Assembly: GCA_030653385.1 (NCBI GenBank)
Contig: JAURZM010000076.1
Coordinates: 124,001-188,000, forward strand
Source: Rubrivivax sp.
GTDB taxonomy: Bacteria; Pseudomonadota; Gammaproteobacteria; Burkholderiales; Burkholderiaceae_C
Length of the DNA stretch: 64,000 nucleotides
Direction of reading: 5' to 3'
This document shows, piece by piece, positions 43,208-52,072 of this stretch. The position numbers and the translations under genes were made by a program. The notes beneath the pieces are model-generated. The model did no database searches and was not told where the DNA came from. It saw only the letters and a list, made by a program, of their open reading frames with translations. Numbering within the stretch: the stretch's first letter is position 1; every line of letters starts with the position of its first letter.

Positions 43208-43813
43208 ATGTCCAAGATCGTTTTCTACTGGCACCCCATGTCCAGCGCCACCCCCATCGCCTGCGCGCTGGCCGAGCTGGACGTGCCCCACGAGCGGGTC
43301 AAGATCGACATCACCACCGGCGAGCAGCGCCGACCCGACTACCTGGCCCTGAACCCCAATGGCAAGGTGCCCACCCTCACGGTGGACGGCGCGCCGATGT
43401 TCGAGGCGCTGGCCATCGAGTTGTGGCTGGGTCAGACCTACGGTGTCCAGCGCGGCCTGTGGCCTGCGGCCGGCACACCCCAGAGCCTGCAGGCAATGGC
43501 GTGGAGCACCTGGGCCTATGTGACCTACGGCGCGCAGCTGCTGCGCTTGCAGGCTTCGAAGGACCTGGGCACACCCGACGACGGCCACGGCACCGCGGCG
43601 CGCAAAGAGCTCGATGCTTTGCTGGCCTTGCTGGAGGCCCGCTTGAGCCGGCAACCCTGGATGCTGGGCGACACCTACACGCTGGTGGACCTGATCGTGG
43701 CCTCGGTCATCGGTTACAGCGCCTACATCGGTGCGCCCGTGGCATCGCACCCGGCGACGCTGTCCTGGCTGAACAAGGTGCAGTTGCGCCCGTCGATGCA
43801 GGTCGACGGCTGA
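43208..43813 (+). CDS. Glutathione S-transferase family protein
   Basis: A 201-residue GST. The thioredoxin-like N-terminal domain reads KIVFYWHPMSSATPIACALA, with a Ser in the usual glutathione-activating position and NPNGKVPTLTVDGAPMFEA carrying the cis-Pro and the gamma-glutamyl contact. The helical C-terminal domain follows (WMLGDTYTLVDLIVASVIGY). It should conjugate or reduce an electrophile with glutathione. ATG 43208 has CAAGGAGCCGCCC upstream. The divergent WYL regulator is the likely controller. Confidence 0.88.
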   Translation: MSKIVFYWHPMSSATPIACALAELDVPHERVKIDITTGEQRRPDYLALNPNGKVPTLTVDGAPMFEALAIELWLGQTYGVQRGLWPAAGTPQSLQAMAWSTWAYVTYGAQLLRLQASKDLGTPDDGHGTAARKELDALLALLEARLSRQPWMLGDTYTLVDLIVASVIGYSAYIGAPVASHPATLSWLNKVQLRPSMQVDG

Positions 43814-43838
43814 AACCGCCTGGCGGTGCTGCTGCGCG

Positions 43839-44066
43839 TCAGGTGCTGCTGCCCGAAACGCGCTGGCGCTCCTTGTCGTAGCGCTCCTTGTCGATTGACG
43901 TCTCGGCCTTGCACCGCCTTCTGTCTTCTGCGCTGGCCAGCTTCTCGCACTTTTCGTACTGTGCAGCCTGGACCTGCGTGTACCAGAAAGAAGTGCTGCA
44001 GCCGCTGAGCCAGATGAGCGCGAAGAGTGCAGAGGCCGCGCGTACGCGACGATGCAGTGTGGGCAT
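43839..44066 (-). CDS. Small lipoprotein
   Basis: A 75-residue protein. A signal peptide with lipobox IWLSGC (Cys about residue 23) is followed by a charged helical tail with two more cysteines (QYEKCEKLASAEDRRRCKAE). It resembles short entericidin-like or unnamed outer-membrane lipoproteins of Burkholderiales, with no known role. It lies downstream of the TonB-like lipoprotein gene on the same strand (65 bp). Confidence 0.6.
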   Translation of the reverse strand: MPTLHRRVRAASALFALIWLSGCSTSFWYTQVQAAQYEKCEKLASAEDRRRCKAETSIDKERYDKERQRVSGSST

Positions 44067-44131
44067 GGGTGAATCCGAAGAAGAGAAAAGGCGACGGGGG
44101 CGGGCAGGGCGCAACCCGGCCCGGTGGGCAA

Positions 44132-44521
44132 TCAGAACTTGACTTCGATGGACATGACACAGCCGCGCACCGTGGTCCCGGCCGGGTCCCGGTACCGTGC
44201 TGCGTGTTCCAGGGCTGGTGCGTCGTACAAACCGGCCGGTTGGCTGGCAACGATCTCGATGTTCAGCGGTTTGCCGGCGGCCAGGTCATAACGCATCGCA
44301 ACCCAGCCGCTCTGCCTTTTCTGCAGCGTGGCTTCTGGAATGGCGCTCGCCGGCAAGGGGTCGCCAGCCTTGATTTTCTTGGCCAGGCATTCGGGCGAAC
44401 TCTGCGGCAGTTTGGCTTGAGCCTCGGCCAGGGGCTTGTAGGGCTCGCTGGTCTGGGTGGCGCATGCGCCAAGCACAAGGGCCAGGGTCAAGGCCAGGGT
44501 CAGGGTGGCAGTCTGCTTCAT
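44132..44521 (-). CDS. Lipoprotein with TonB C-terminal-like domain
   Basis: A 129-residue protein. The signal peptide carries lipobox LVLGAC (Cys about residue 20). The mature part has the TonB-carboxy-domain pattern: GWVAMRYDLAAGKPLNIEIV, then LEHAARYRDPAGT, with Cys near the end (VRGCVMSIEVKF). Unlike true TonB it has no membrane helix beyond the lipid anchor. It probably works in the periplasm as an accessory envelope protein. Confidence 0.75.
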   Translation of the reverse strand: MKQTATLTLALTLALVLGACATQTSEPYKPLAEAQAKLPQSSPECLAKKIKAGDPLPASAIPEATLQKRQSGWVAMRYDLAAGKPLNIEIVASQPAGLYDAPALEHAARYRDPAGTTVRGCVMSIEVKF

Positions 44522-44851
44522 GGGCGGCGGGGTGCTGGCGTGTGTTGAAGTCCGAAGTCTGCCTGAGCTTGAAGCTTTCCGAAGCCGGCGTTGGCGTGGC
44601 GGTAACGAAGTGTTGGCGCGGTACGGCATGCTGGACTTCGGGCCCGAGCCAGCGCGACCCTGTCGACGCGGGCTGATGTGCGTTCCCGTCGTGTGGACCG
44701 GGCGGAGATCCGCAAGCGCATCCTCTGACGTTGCGCTCGGGTTCGGAGAACTCGCAGTGCGCCTCCCGATGTCTCGGGCCGGACGTGGACCGTCTCGGCC
44801 AGCCCGCGATCGCTGTCGAGATCCGACCCGGCCTGGCGAGATACAGGGCCT
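44522..44851. other. Intergenic region without recognisable gene
   Basis: 330 bp between the TonB-like lipoprotein gene start and the modE stop. Open frames here have no family resemblance and no good ribosome site. It should contain the lipoprotein promoter. Confidence 0.5.
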
Positions 44852-45643
44852 TCAGGGCTGCGCCGCCACCATCACCGAATAGGCCTTGAACACCGCCGTG
44901 GCCAACACGCCGGGCTTCAGGCCCAGCGCCTCGACACCTTCGTTGGTGACGCTGGCGCTGAGGGTGGCCCCGCCGGGCAAGGTCAGCACCACCAGCGACG
45001 ACACACCACCGCGTTCGATGCGCGACACCGTGCCGGCCAGCTGGTTGCGCGCCGACAGCTGCCAGCCGGCGAAGTCGCTCACCAGCACCACGGCGCTGGC
45101 CTTGATGAGCGCAATCGCTTCCTTGCCCTTTTTCAGCTTCAGTCGCTTGGCGGCGGCTGCCGTCATCGTGGCGGTGATCTCATCACCGCTTTTCAGCACG
45201 ATCGTCACCTGGGCCGAGATCGGCCCGACTTCGAGCGCGCCCACGGTGCCGGCGAACTGGTTGCGGGCGGTGGTCTTCATCGACATTCTCCTGAGCAGGC
45301 CGTTCAAGGCCGGCCATTGGCTGATGCGGCTTTCCTGTTCACGCAGGAATTGCTGGTGTTCGGCCTGCAGCGTGTTCCAGGCCTCGAGCAGGCCATGGGC
45401 GGCGGGCGTGAGCCGTGTGCCACCGCCGCCGGCACCACCGGTGGCGGTTTCCAGCAGCGGTTCATGGGCCAGGTTGCAGGCGGTTTCCAGCAAGAGCCAC
45501 GCGCCCTTGTAGCTGAGGCCCGCGGTGCGTGCGGCCTTGTTGATCGACCCCGTGTCGTGCAAGGCCTGCAGCAGCGCGAAGAAGCGGGCGTCCAGGCGGC
45601 CGGCCAGCTTGAGTTCGGCGGTGATCAGCTGGCCCGCGGTCAA
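44852..45643 (-). CDS. modE: Molybdate-responsive regulator ModE
   Basis: A 263-residue ModE. The N-terminal winged helix (residues 1-110) carries ALHDTGSINKAARTAGLSYK and GAWLLLETACNL. Two Mop/TOBE molybdate-binding repeats follow: STRLTPAAHG linker, then TARNQFAGTVGALEVGPISA and SARNQLAGTVSRIERGGV. With molybdate bound, ModE represses modABC. It is the last gene of the mod operon (4-bp gap after modC), so it represses its own synthesis through the operator at 48197. Confidence 0.93.
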   Translation of the reverse strand: MTAGQLITAELKLAGRLDARFFALLQALHDTGSINKAARTAGLSYKGAWLLLETACNLAHEPLLETATGGAGGGGTRLTPAAHGLLEAWNTLQAEHQQFLREQESRISQWPALNGLLRRMSMKTTARNQFAGTVGALEVGPISAQVTIVLKSGDEITATMTAAAAKRLKLKKGKEAIALIKASAVVLVSDFAGWQLSARNQLAGTVSRIERGGVSSLVVLTLPGGATLSASVTNEGVEALGLKPGVLATAVFKAYSVMVAAQP

Positions 45644-45647
45644 GGCG

Positions 45648-46757
45648 TCATTCCATCAAGGCCACGGTCTTGACCTGGGCCCACACCGGCTGGCCGACGG
45701 CCAGTTCCAGTGTGTGTGCCGAGCGCCGTGTCAGCCGCGCCACCACGGCCACCGCGCCAACCCGCACCCGCACCAGCGCCAGCGCCGGGTGGCGGTCGTC
45801 GGCAATGGCCTCGACGGTGCCCTGCAGCTGGTTGCCGATGCTGCTGTCGGCCAGCGGCCCACGCGCCAGGCTCACGTCGCGCGCCAGCACCCGCAGGCGC
45901 ACACGCCGGCCCAGCGGCAGGCCCTGGTCGCGGGCCCACAGGCGGCAGGGGGTGGTGCTGGGGCTGCCGTCGACATGGCCGTCGGCACCGTCGACGTCCA
46001 TGCGGGCCAGTTGCCACTGCAGGTCGCGTTTGCCGACCACCGCGTCCAGCACCACACCGGCATCGTCGCCCCAGGCCACCGGCAGGTCCAGCCGCGCCAG
46101 CATCTCGGCCAGCGGGCCGGCGGCCAGCACACGGCCGGCGTCCATCAGCACCAGGTGGTCGGCCAGCCGGGCCACCTCGTCGATGGCGTGGCTGACAAAG
46201 ACCACGGGGATGCCCAGCTCCTCGTGCATGCGGTCCAGAAAGGGCAGCAGCTCGGCCTTGCGCGCGGCGTCCAGCGCAGCCAGCGGCTCGTCCATCAACA
46301 GCAGCGCCGGGCTGGTGGCCATCGCGCGGGCGATGGCCACGCGCTGGCGTTCGCCGCCCGACAAGGTGTCGGGCCGGCGCTGCAGCAAGTGGCCGATGCC
46401 CAGCAGGCCCACCACCTGGTCCAGTGCCACACGCCGCTGGCCGGCAGCGATGCGCTTCAGGCCGTAGTCCAGGTTGCGCTGCACGTTCAGGTGCGGGAAC
46501 AGCGCCGAGTCCTGGATCACGTAGCCGATGGCGCGCTGGTGCGTGGGCACGAAGCGGCCGCTGGCATCGTCCTGCCAGACCTCGCTGCCCAGCGCCACGC
46601 GGCCGGCTGCACGCTCCAGGCCGGCCAGTGCACGCAGCACCGTGGTCTTGCCGCAGCCCGAGGGCCCGAACAGCGCGGTGACACCGCGCGCCGGCAGCGC
46701 CAGCTTCACGTCCAGCGTGAAGCCACCGCGTGGCAGCTGCAGTCGGGCTTCGATCAT
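45648..46757 (-). CDS. modC: Molybdate ABC transporter ATP-binding protein ModC
   Basis: A 369-residue ATPase. Walker A is GPSGCGKTT, the ABC signature is LSGGERQRVA, Walker B is LLLMDEPLAALD, and the switch His lies in VVFVSHAIDEV. The C-terminal Mop-type TOBE domain (SSIGNQLQGTVEAIADD) is typical of ModC. It overlaps modB by 4 bp (ATGA). It drives molybdate uptake through ModB. Confidence 0.95.
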   Translation of the reverse strand: MIEARLQLPRGGFTLDVKLALPARGVTALFGPSGCGKTTVLRALAGLERAAGRVALGSEVWQDDASGRFVPTHQRAIGYVIQDSALFPHLNVQRNLDYGLKRIAAGQRRVALDQVVGLLGIGHLLQRRPDTLSGGERQRVAIARAMATSPALLLMDEPLAALDAARKAELLPFLDRMHEELGIPVVFVSHAIDEVARLADHLVLMDAGRVLAAGPLAEMLARLDLPVAWGDDAGVVLDAVVGKRDLQWQLARMDVDGADGHVDGSPSTTPCRLWARDQGLPLGRRVRLRVLARDVSLARGPLADSSIGNQLQGTVEAIADDRHPALALVRVRVGAVAVVARLTRRSAHTLELAVGQPVWAQVKTVALME

Positions 46758-47443
46758 GCCGACGTGGCCCGGGCTTCCTGCCTTGGGCGGTTCACCAGGT
46801 ACAGCGTCACCAGCACGACCAGCGCAAACACCACCATGCCCGCGGCCAGGCGGTGGGCGTCGGGGTACTCACCGGCCTCGACGTGGTCGTAAATGGCTAC
46901 CGACAGCACCCGCGTCTTGTCCGGGATGTTGCCGCCGATCATCAGCACGACGCCGAATTCGCCCACCGTGTGCGCAAAGCCCAGCACGCTGGCGGTCACG
47001 AAACCCGGCCGCGCCAACGGCAAGGCGACGCTGAAGAAACGGTCCCACGGCCCGGCGCGCAGGCTGGCGGCGGCTTCGAGCGTGCGTTCGGGAATAGCCT
47101 CGAAAGCCTGTTGCAGCGGCTGCACGACAAAGGGCAAGGAATAGATCACCGAAGCCACCACCAGCCCGGCGAAGGTGAAGGGCAGCCGCCCCAGCCCCAG
47201 CGCTTGCGTGAACTGCCCCACGGGTCCCTGCGGGCCCATCAGCAGCAGCAGGTAAAAGCCGATGACCGTGGGTGGCAGCACCAGTGGCATGGCCACCAGC
47301 GCGGCAAACACGGGCTTGGCCGGTGACCGTGTGCGTGCCAGCCACCAGGCCAATGGTGTGCTCACGGCCAGCAGCAGCAGCGTGGTGACACCGGCCAGTT
47401 CCGCAGTCAGGCGCACGGCGCTCCAGTCGGCGGCGCTCAGCAT
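46754..47443 (-). CDS. modB: Molybdate ABC transporter permease ModB
   Basis: A 229-residue permease with five to six membrane helices. The EAA motif that contacts the ATPase is visible as EAAASLRAGPWDRFFSVALP (about residues 141-160), and ALVAMPLVLPPTVIGFYLLL is the family signature. It overlaps modC by 4 bp and starts 7 bp after modA. It forms the channel of the molybdate importer. Confidence 0.94.
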   Translation of the reverse strand: MLSAADWSAVRLTAELAGVTTLLLLAVSTPLAWWLARTRSPAKPVFAALVAMPLVLPPTVIGFYLLLLMGPQGPVGQFTQALGLGRLPFTFAGLVVASVIYSLPFVVQPLQQAFEAIPERTLEAAASLRAGPWDRFFSVALPLARPGFVTASVLGFAHTVGEFGVVLMIGGNIPDKTRVLSVAIYDHVEAGEYPDAHRLAAGMVVFALVVLVTLYLVNRPRQEARATSA

Positions 47444-47450
47444 CGTGGTC

Positions 47451-48194
47451 TCACGGGCCGTAGCCGAAGCTGCGGATCACTTGCCGCGCGGCTTCGCTTT
47501 TCAGAAAATCGATCAGCGCCCTCGCGGCGGGGTTCTTTTCGCCGGTTTTCAGCAGCACCGCGTCCTGGCGGATTTCGCTGTGCAGGTTCTGCGGCACCAG
47601 CCAGTAGGAGCCCACTGCCGGTTTGCCCGGCACCACCACCTGTGACAAGGCAACAAGGCCCACTTCGGCATTGCCGGTGGCGGCGAACTGGAAGGTCTGC
47701 GCGATGCTTTCGCCCGTCACGAGTTTGGGCTTCAGCACCTCGGCCAGGCCGCGGGCCTGCATGAACTGCACGGCTGCCGCGCCATAAGGCGCCGTCTTCG
47801 GGTTGGCGACGGCCACGTGGCGGACCTTGTCGGACGCCAACACGGCGCCCTGCGCATCCACGAAGCCGGGCTTGGCGCTCCACAGCACCAACCGGCCGAT
47901 GGCGTAGGTGAAGTGGCTGCCCGCCACCGCGTGCCCGCTGGCCAGCAGCTTCTTCGGCGTTTCGTCGTCGGCCGCCAGCAGCACCTCGAACGGTGCGCCG
48001 TTGACGATCTGCGTGTGGAACTTGCCGGTGGAGCCCGACGAGACCTTCAGCACGTGGCCGCTGGCGGCTGTGAAGGCCTGGGCGATCTGCGCCAGCGGAG
48101 CGGCAAAGTTGGCGGCCACCGCGACTTGCACTTCGCCCGCTTGCGCCATAGTGGTCAGCGACACAAGTGAGAGAACGGAAAGACCGTGTCGCAT
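47451..48194 (-). CDS. modA: Molybdate-binding periplasmic protein ModA
   Basis: A 247-residue binding protein. The signal peptide (about 1-19) is short and ends at SLTTMAQA. The mature part opens EVQVAVAANFAAPLAQIAQA, with SSGSTGKFHTQI and FEVLLAADDETPKKL forming the oxyanion site. It captures molybdate (and tungstate) for ModBC. ATG 48194 lies only 2 bp from the ModE operator, with no ribosome site between, so the message may be leaderless or start in the operator. An in-frame ATG at 48245 would add 17 residues but would place the operator inside the coding region. Confidence 0.92.
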   Translation of the reverse strand: MRHGLSVLSLVSLTTMAQAGEVQVAVAANFAAPLAQIAQAFTAASGHVLKVSSGSTGKFHTQIVNGAPFEVLLAADDETPKKLLASGHAVAGSHFTYAIGRLVLWSAKPGFVDAQGAVLASDKVRHVAVANPKTAPYGAAAVQFMQARGLAEVLKPKLVTGESIAQTFQFAATGNAEVGLVALSQVVVPGKPAVGSYWLVPQNLHSEIRQDAVLLKTGEKNPAARALIDFLKSEAARQVIRSFGYGP

Positions 48195-48196
48195 TT

Positions 48197-48220
48197 CGTT
48201 ATGTTGGTAGGTACACAACG
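48197..48220. promoter_or_regulatory. ModE operator of modABCE
   Basis: An imperfect palindrome: CGTTATGT on the left and ACACAACG on the right, separated by 8 bp, with 7 of 8 mirrored bases matching. It fits the ModE consensus (CGNTATAT-type half sites). It sits 2 bp upstream of the modA start codon. Bound ModE-molybdate would block transcription at its start point. Confidence 0.8.
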
Positions 48221-48483
48221 CAAATGTAGCAAGAAGCGTGGCCACAGGGCAGGGGGCCTTTCAGGTCTCGGCCCGAAACCGGCGGCGTGCTCGCTGCAGG
48301 CGGCGCAGGTGGGCGGCTTGCAGACCAGGATCTCGGCTTGCTGGCAGAGCTGGCGGCACGGTGTTCACCCTCGAACCGGGCCGTCCAGATGGCTCGCCGC
48401 GCAGTCTGTCGCAAACCCCTTGAAAGAGGCGGGCGCCGTGCCAATCTGCGATTCCGGATCGTCCGTGGGCTAGGAGAAGCATC

Positions 48484-48840
48484 ATGAGTTTGAGCGAAGA
48501 ACTGGGTCGATTGGGTGCGCTGCACAACAGCGGTGTGCTTTCGGACGATGAGTTTGCACACGCCAAGGCGCGTGTGCTGGGTGGTGCGCCGGATGTCCAG
48601 GCGCCAGCCTTGCTGGCGATCAACGCGCTGCGCCGCAGCCGCACCGACCGCTGGCTGGGTGGGGTGTGCGGTGGCATCGCACGGGTCACGGGTGTCGACA
48701 GCTGGATCTGGCGCCTGTTGTTTGCCTTGCTGACCTTGTGTGCCGGAGCGGGTGTACTGGTCTACCTGTTGATGTGGATCCTGATTCCTGCAGACCCGCT
48801 GATTCCCGCGCAGGCGCCGGGCCAAGCGCAGGCCGGGTAG
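48484..48840 (+). CDS. SHOCT and PspC domain membrane protein
   Basis: A 118-residue protein. A short SHOCT-like helix pair (LGALHNSGVLSDDEFAHAKA) comes first. Then a PspC domain: RTDRWLGGVCGGIARVTGVD followed by a hydrophobic span (about residues 75-103). PspC proteins sit in the inner membrane and sense or respond to envelope stress. No other psp genes are nearby. ATG 48484 has TAGGAGAAGCATC upstream. Confidence 0.88.
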   Translation: MSLSEELGRLGALHNSGVLSDDEFAHAKARVLGGAPDVQAPALLAINALRRSRTDRWLGGVCGGIARVTGVDSWIWRLLFALLTLCAGAGVLVYLLMWILIPADPLIPAQAPGQAQAG

Positions 48841-48879
48841 TCCTCCGCAGGGGGCAGGCGTCCGCGCCCCTTGTGGTGG

Positions 48880-49483
48880 CCGCCAGCCGCCTGATCTGGC
48901 GCTCTGGATCATCAGCAGGAGATCGCTGCGCAGACTCGCCCAGCAGGCCCAGCCCGAGAGGTGCCAGCGCCGCGGTGCCTGGAACGGGAACACGGGCAAT
49001 CGGGTCGCTGACTGACTTGACGGTCGTGAAGAACGCGCCTGTGCCGAAAGCAATCGCGCGCGGGAAAACAGCCGCCCCGTTGATTGGCGCGAAGAGGCCC
49101 GGCGACGGGCCGTTGAGCTCGTCGACCAGTCCGGTGCCGGACAGGGCAGCAATGTCGACGCTTCTGAAGGTCATCGTCACGTCCTGCTTGACACCGGCGA
49201 TCTCGCCACGCGCCAGGATCATGAGTTGGTCGTCGGGGTTGCTGAAACTGAATTCAAAGTCGTTCCAGACGGTGAACGAGACGATGTCGAGGCCACGCAC
49301 GCCCAAGTTTCCCGGTGTGGCGCTGCCGCTTCCGAGGGCGAGGTCGACGTCTGCCTGGAACTCGGACTGGAAGGCCGGCCAGGGCCGGTAGGTGACCCGG
49401 AAGGCCAGGCCGTCGGCCTGCCGCAGCTGGCTTCCCCTTCGCCCCCGGTCATTGATCACACAGTAGGTGCGGCGGGCCGACAT
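48880..49483 (-). pseudogene. Degenerate PEP-CTERM-type protein gene
   Basis: From an ATG at 49483 the frame gives strand-rich sequence (FTVWNDFEFSFSNPDDQLMI, FRSVDIAALSGTGLVDELNG) and then VPVPGTAALAPLGLGLLG, which looks like the start of a PEP-CTERM tail. The expected hydrophobic helix and Arg cluster do not follow; the frame reads ESAQRS and runs into the opposite-strand PspC gene. There is no signal peptide at the other end. Both ends seem damaged, so this is probably a decaying gene. Coordinates are approximate. Confidence 0.5.
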
Positions 49484-49624
49484 CTCGGGTAAGATACCCT
49501 GTAACGTATATGTCGTGTGAATTGTTCTGCGACCCGTGACTCTGCCCTTGCCGATAGCGAGGACGCAGCATTCACTTTGTTCATCGCGGCCTGCGGGCCA
49601 CATCAACTGTCTGTGAGGCCTGTT

Positions 49625-50035
49625 ATGTACGGATTCACCACCACGCTCACGGGCCTGTCCTTCGACGAAGCCCTGACCAAGACAACTGCTGCACTGAAGA
49701 CCGAAGGCTTCGGCGTGTTGAGCGACATCGACGTGCAGCGTGCGATGAAGGACAAGCTGGGCATCGACATGCCGCCTTACCGCATCCTGGGCGCCTGCAA
49801 TCCGCCGCTGGCGCACCAGGCGCTGCAGGCCGAGCCGGACATCGGCTTGCTGCTGCCCTGCAACGTGATCGTTCGCGAAGAAGCGCCGGGCCGTGTGGTG
49901 GTCGGCTTCCTCGACCCGCAGACGATGGTCGGCCTGGTGGGCAAGCCGGGTGTGAAAACCGTGGCCGACGAGGCCGAAAGTCGGCTGCGGCGGGTCTGCC
50001 AGGCTTTGGATGGCACCGGGGCCTCGACGGTCTGA
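49625..50035 (+). CDS. DUF302 domain protein
   Basis: A 136-residue cytoplasmic protein. The DUF302 pattern is clear: TTLTGLSFDEALTKTTAALK, then EGFGVLSDIDVQRAMKDKLG and ILGACNPPLAHQALQAEPDI, followed by LLLPCNVIVRE. Family function is unknown; the two conserved Cys positions are present. ATG 49625 starts right at the domain; the in-frame ATG at 49517 would add 36 non-homologous residues. Confidence 0.88.
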   Translation: MYGFTTTLTGLSFDEALTKTTAALKTEGFGVLSDIDVQRAMKDKLGIDMPPYRILGACNPPLAHQALQAEPDIGLLLPCNVIVREEAPGRVVVGFLDPQTMVGLVGKPGVKTVADEAESRLRRVCQALDGTGASTV

Positions 50036-50071
50036 AAACACCGCCTGCCGCGCAGCACAGCAGGACTTGTT

Positions 50072-51490
50072 TCAGCGTGGTGCTGCGCCGCTGGCCTTGG
50101 GCCCGACCTGCGCCATGGCGGCCCGCTTCGGCGCCGCCACACGCCAGATGACGTTGCCGACATCGTCGGCCACCAGCAGCGCACCCGCCTTGTCCAAGGC
50201 CACCCCGACCGGTCGGCCCCAGGCCTTGCCATCGGGGCTGAGAAACCCGGTCAGCACATCCATGGGTGGCCCGCTGGCCTTGGCCCCGTTGAAGCCGACG
50301 TAGATCACCTTGTAGCCGCTGGCGGGTTTGCGGTTCCATGAACCGTGCTGGCCGACGAACATGCCACCTTCGCTGAAAGGTCCACCCAGGGTGCTGCCCT
50401 GGGCCGAGGCCAGGCCCAGTGACGCGGTGTGTGTGCCCAGCGCGTAGTCGGGCCGGATCGCCGTGGCCACCAGGTCGGGCCGTGGCGGCTGCGGCCGCGT
50501 GTCGACGGTCTGGCCGTAGTAGCTGTACGGCCAGCCGTAAAAACCGCCGTCGCGCACCGAGGTCATGTAGTCGGGCACCAGGTCCGAACCCAGTTCGTCG
50601 CGTTCGTTGACCGACGTCCACAGCGTGTCGCCTTGCCAGGCCATGCCCACTGGGTTGCGCAGCCCGCTGGCAAACACACGGCCCTGGCCGCTTTGGCGGT
50701 CGAAGACCCAGATCGCCGCGCGCCCGGTTTCATGTTCCATGCCGTGCTCGGCCACGTTGCTGTTCGAACCCACCGACACGTAGAGCTGGCGGCCGTCGGC
50801 GCTGGCCACCAGGCCCTTGGTCCAGTGGTGGTTCAGCGGACCACCCGGCAGCTCGGCGACACGTGTCACCGGGCCGCTCACTTTCGTGTCGCCGTCCTGG
50901 TAGCGCACCTTGACCAGCGCGTCGGTGTTGGCGATGAACAGTTCCTCGCCCACCAGCACCATGCCAAAGGGTGAGTTCAGGTTCTCGACAAACACCGACC
51001 GTGTTTCGGCCACACCGTCACCGTCGGTGTCGCGCAGCAGCGTGATGCGGTTGGCGCTGGGCACCGCAGCGCCTGCGCGCTTCATCACGAGGCCCATGAC
51101 CCAGCCCTTGATGCCCAGCAGTTCCTGGCGCAGGGGCCGTTCGGGCGCGTTGCTCTCGGCCACCAGCACGTCGCCGTTGGGCAGCACGTAGACCCAGCGT
51201 GGGTGGTCCAGACCCGCGGCGTACAGCTGCACGCTCAGGCCCTGGGCCGGTGTCGGCAGACGGCCTTGCGGCCACGGCTGTGCCGGTGCGATGTTGACGG
51301 TGGGCAGCACCGTCTTCACCGGCTCGGGCAACTGCGGATCGGCGCCGAAGCCTGAAGGTGAAGCCAGCTTGGCGGACTCGCCGCAGGCGGCCAGCAGCAG
51401 CACGATGGCCAGGGGCGCCGCTTGGCGGCCGTGGCCGCGGACTTGGTGGCTGACGGCATTGACGATGGACACACACGCGGTTCTGATCAT
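50072..51490 (-). CDS. Sorbosone/glucose dehydrogenase-like PQQ lipoprotein
   Basis: A 472-residue periplasmic protein. The signal has lipobox LLLAAC (about residue 36). The body is a beta-propeller of the soluble PQQ glucose/sorbosone dehydrogenase family: GLDHPRWVYVLPNGDVLVAE, NSPFGMVLVGEELFIANTDA, HHWTKGLVASADGRQLYVSV, GLRNPVGMAW and GGFYGWPYSYYGQ carry the conserved His, Asn/Arg and aromatic residues. It should oxidise an aldose or sorbosone using PQQ and Ca2+. No PQQ synthesis genes are in the window. Confidence 0.88.
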   Translation of the reverse strand: MIRTACVSIVNAVSHQVRGHGRQAAPLAIVLLLAACGESAKLASPSGFGADPQLPEPVKTVLPTVNIAPAQPWPQGRLPTPAQGLSVQLYAAGLDHPRWVYVLPNGDVLVAESNAPERPLRQELLGIKGWVMGLVMKRAGAAVPSANRITLLRDTDGDGVAETRSVFVENLNSPFGMVLVGEELFIANTDALVKVRYQDGDTKVSGPVTRVAELPGGPLNHHWTKGLVASADGRQLYVSVGSNSNVAEHGMEHETGRAAIWVFDRQSGQGRVFASGLRNPVGMAWQGDTLWTSVNERDELGSDLVPDYMTSVRDGGFYGWPYSYYGQTVDTRPQPPRPDLVATAIRPDYALGTHTASLGLASAQGSTLGGPFSEGGMFVGQHGSWNRKPASGYKVIYVGFNGAKASGPPMDVLTGFLSPDGKAWGRPVGVALDKAGALLVADDVGNVIWRVAAPKRAAMAQVGPKASGAAPR

Positions 51491-51658
51491 GGGGACCCCT
51501 TTTCCCGCGAGGGTCGCGCGCCACCGGCGGTGCGTCTGTGCTCAGGCGAACAGACCAGGACCGTGCGCTTGCCCACAGACCGCACGCAGCTTGCGGCCTA
51601 CGGTCTGCCCAAGCGGAACCTGTTCCGCCATCCCCACCGACACCGCAAGGAGCACCCG

Positions 51659-52042
51659 ATGAAGACAGACAACTTTGCACCACCGACCGCCAAGCCCCCG
51701 GACCCCGACCAGGCCGAGCAAGCACGCCCCGGTTTTGGCGTCCCTTCGCAGGACCCGAGGGTTGGGGCCCAAAGCCCGCTGTCAAAAGAAGAGGCTGAAC
51801 GTGAAGCGAAGTCGGCACTGGTCGGTGGTGGCGCGCTTGCCGGCGCGGCCACGGGTGCCCTCATCGGAGTTGCCGTGGCCGGCCCCATGGGCGTGATCGT
51901 CGGTGGCACGGCGGGGGCCGTTGCGGGTGTGATGGGTGGCGCTGCGGCAGGTGTTTCGATCAAGCCCGAGGTGCCAGTTGACACCGAAGCCACCGGCGAT
52001 GTGCCCGCCGCTGCCGACCACCGGCGGCACCCGTTGGACTGA
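51659..52042 (+). CDS. Small glycine-zipper protein
   Basis: A 127-residue protein. A hydrophilic Pro-rich N-terminus (1-48) precedes a glycine-zipper membrane region (about 54-100: VGGGALAGAATGALIGVAVA and GPMGVIVGGTAGAVAGVMGG) and a short polar tail. Such zippers form tight helix packing in membranes. Function is unknown. CGCAAGGAGCACCCG precedes ATG 51659. A strong hairpin lies directly after the stop. Confidence 0.65.
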   Translation: MKTDNFAPPTAKPPDPDQAEQARPGFGVPSQDPRVGAQSPLSKEEAEREAKSALVGGGALAGAATGALIGVAVAGPMGVIVGGTAGAVAGVMGGAAAGVSIKPEVPVDTEATGDVPAAADHRRHPLD

Positions 52043-52071
52043 GCCCGTCGCGCCCACGGGGGCGCGGGCTC
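52041..52071. terminator. Strong bidirectional hairpin between convergent genes
   Basis: GAGCCCG, two bases, GCGCCC, a short loop, then GGGCGC and GGGCTC pair in a long GC stem. It spans the stop of the glycine-zipper gene and ends 2 bp from the ctaG stop. Confidence 0.65.
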
Positions 52072-52072
52072 T

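Noticed and set aside
43815..43828. ACCGC-CTG-GCGGT hairpin after the glutathione transferase gene
   Set aside because: A 5-bp stem with a 3-nt loop and no T tract is too weak to call a terminator.
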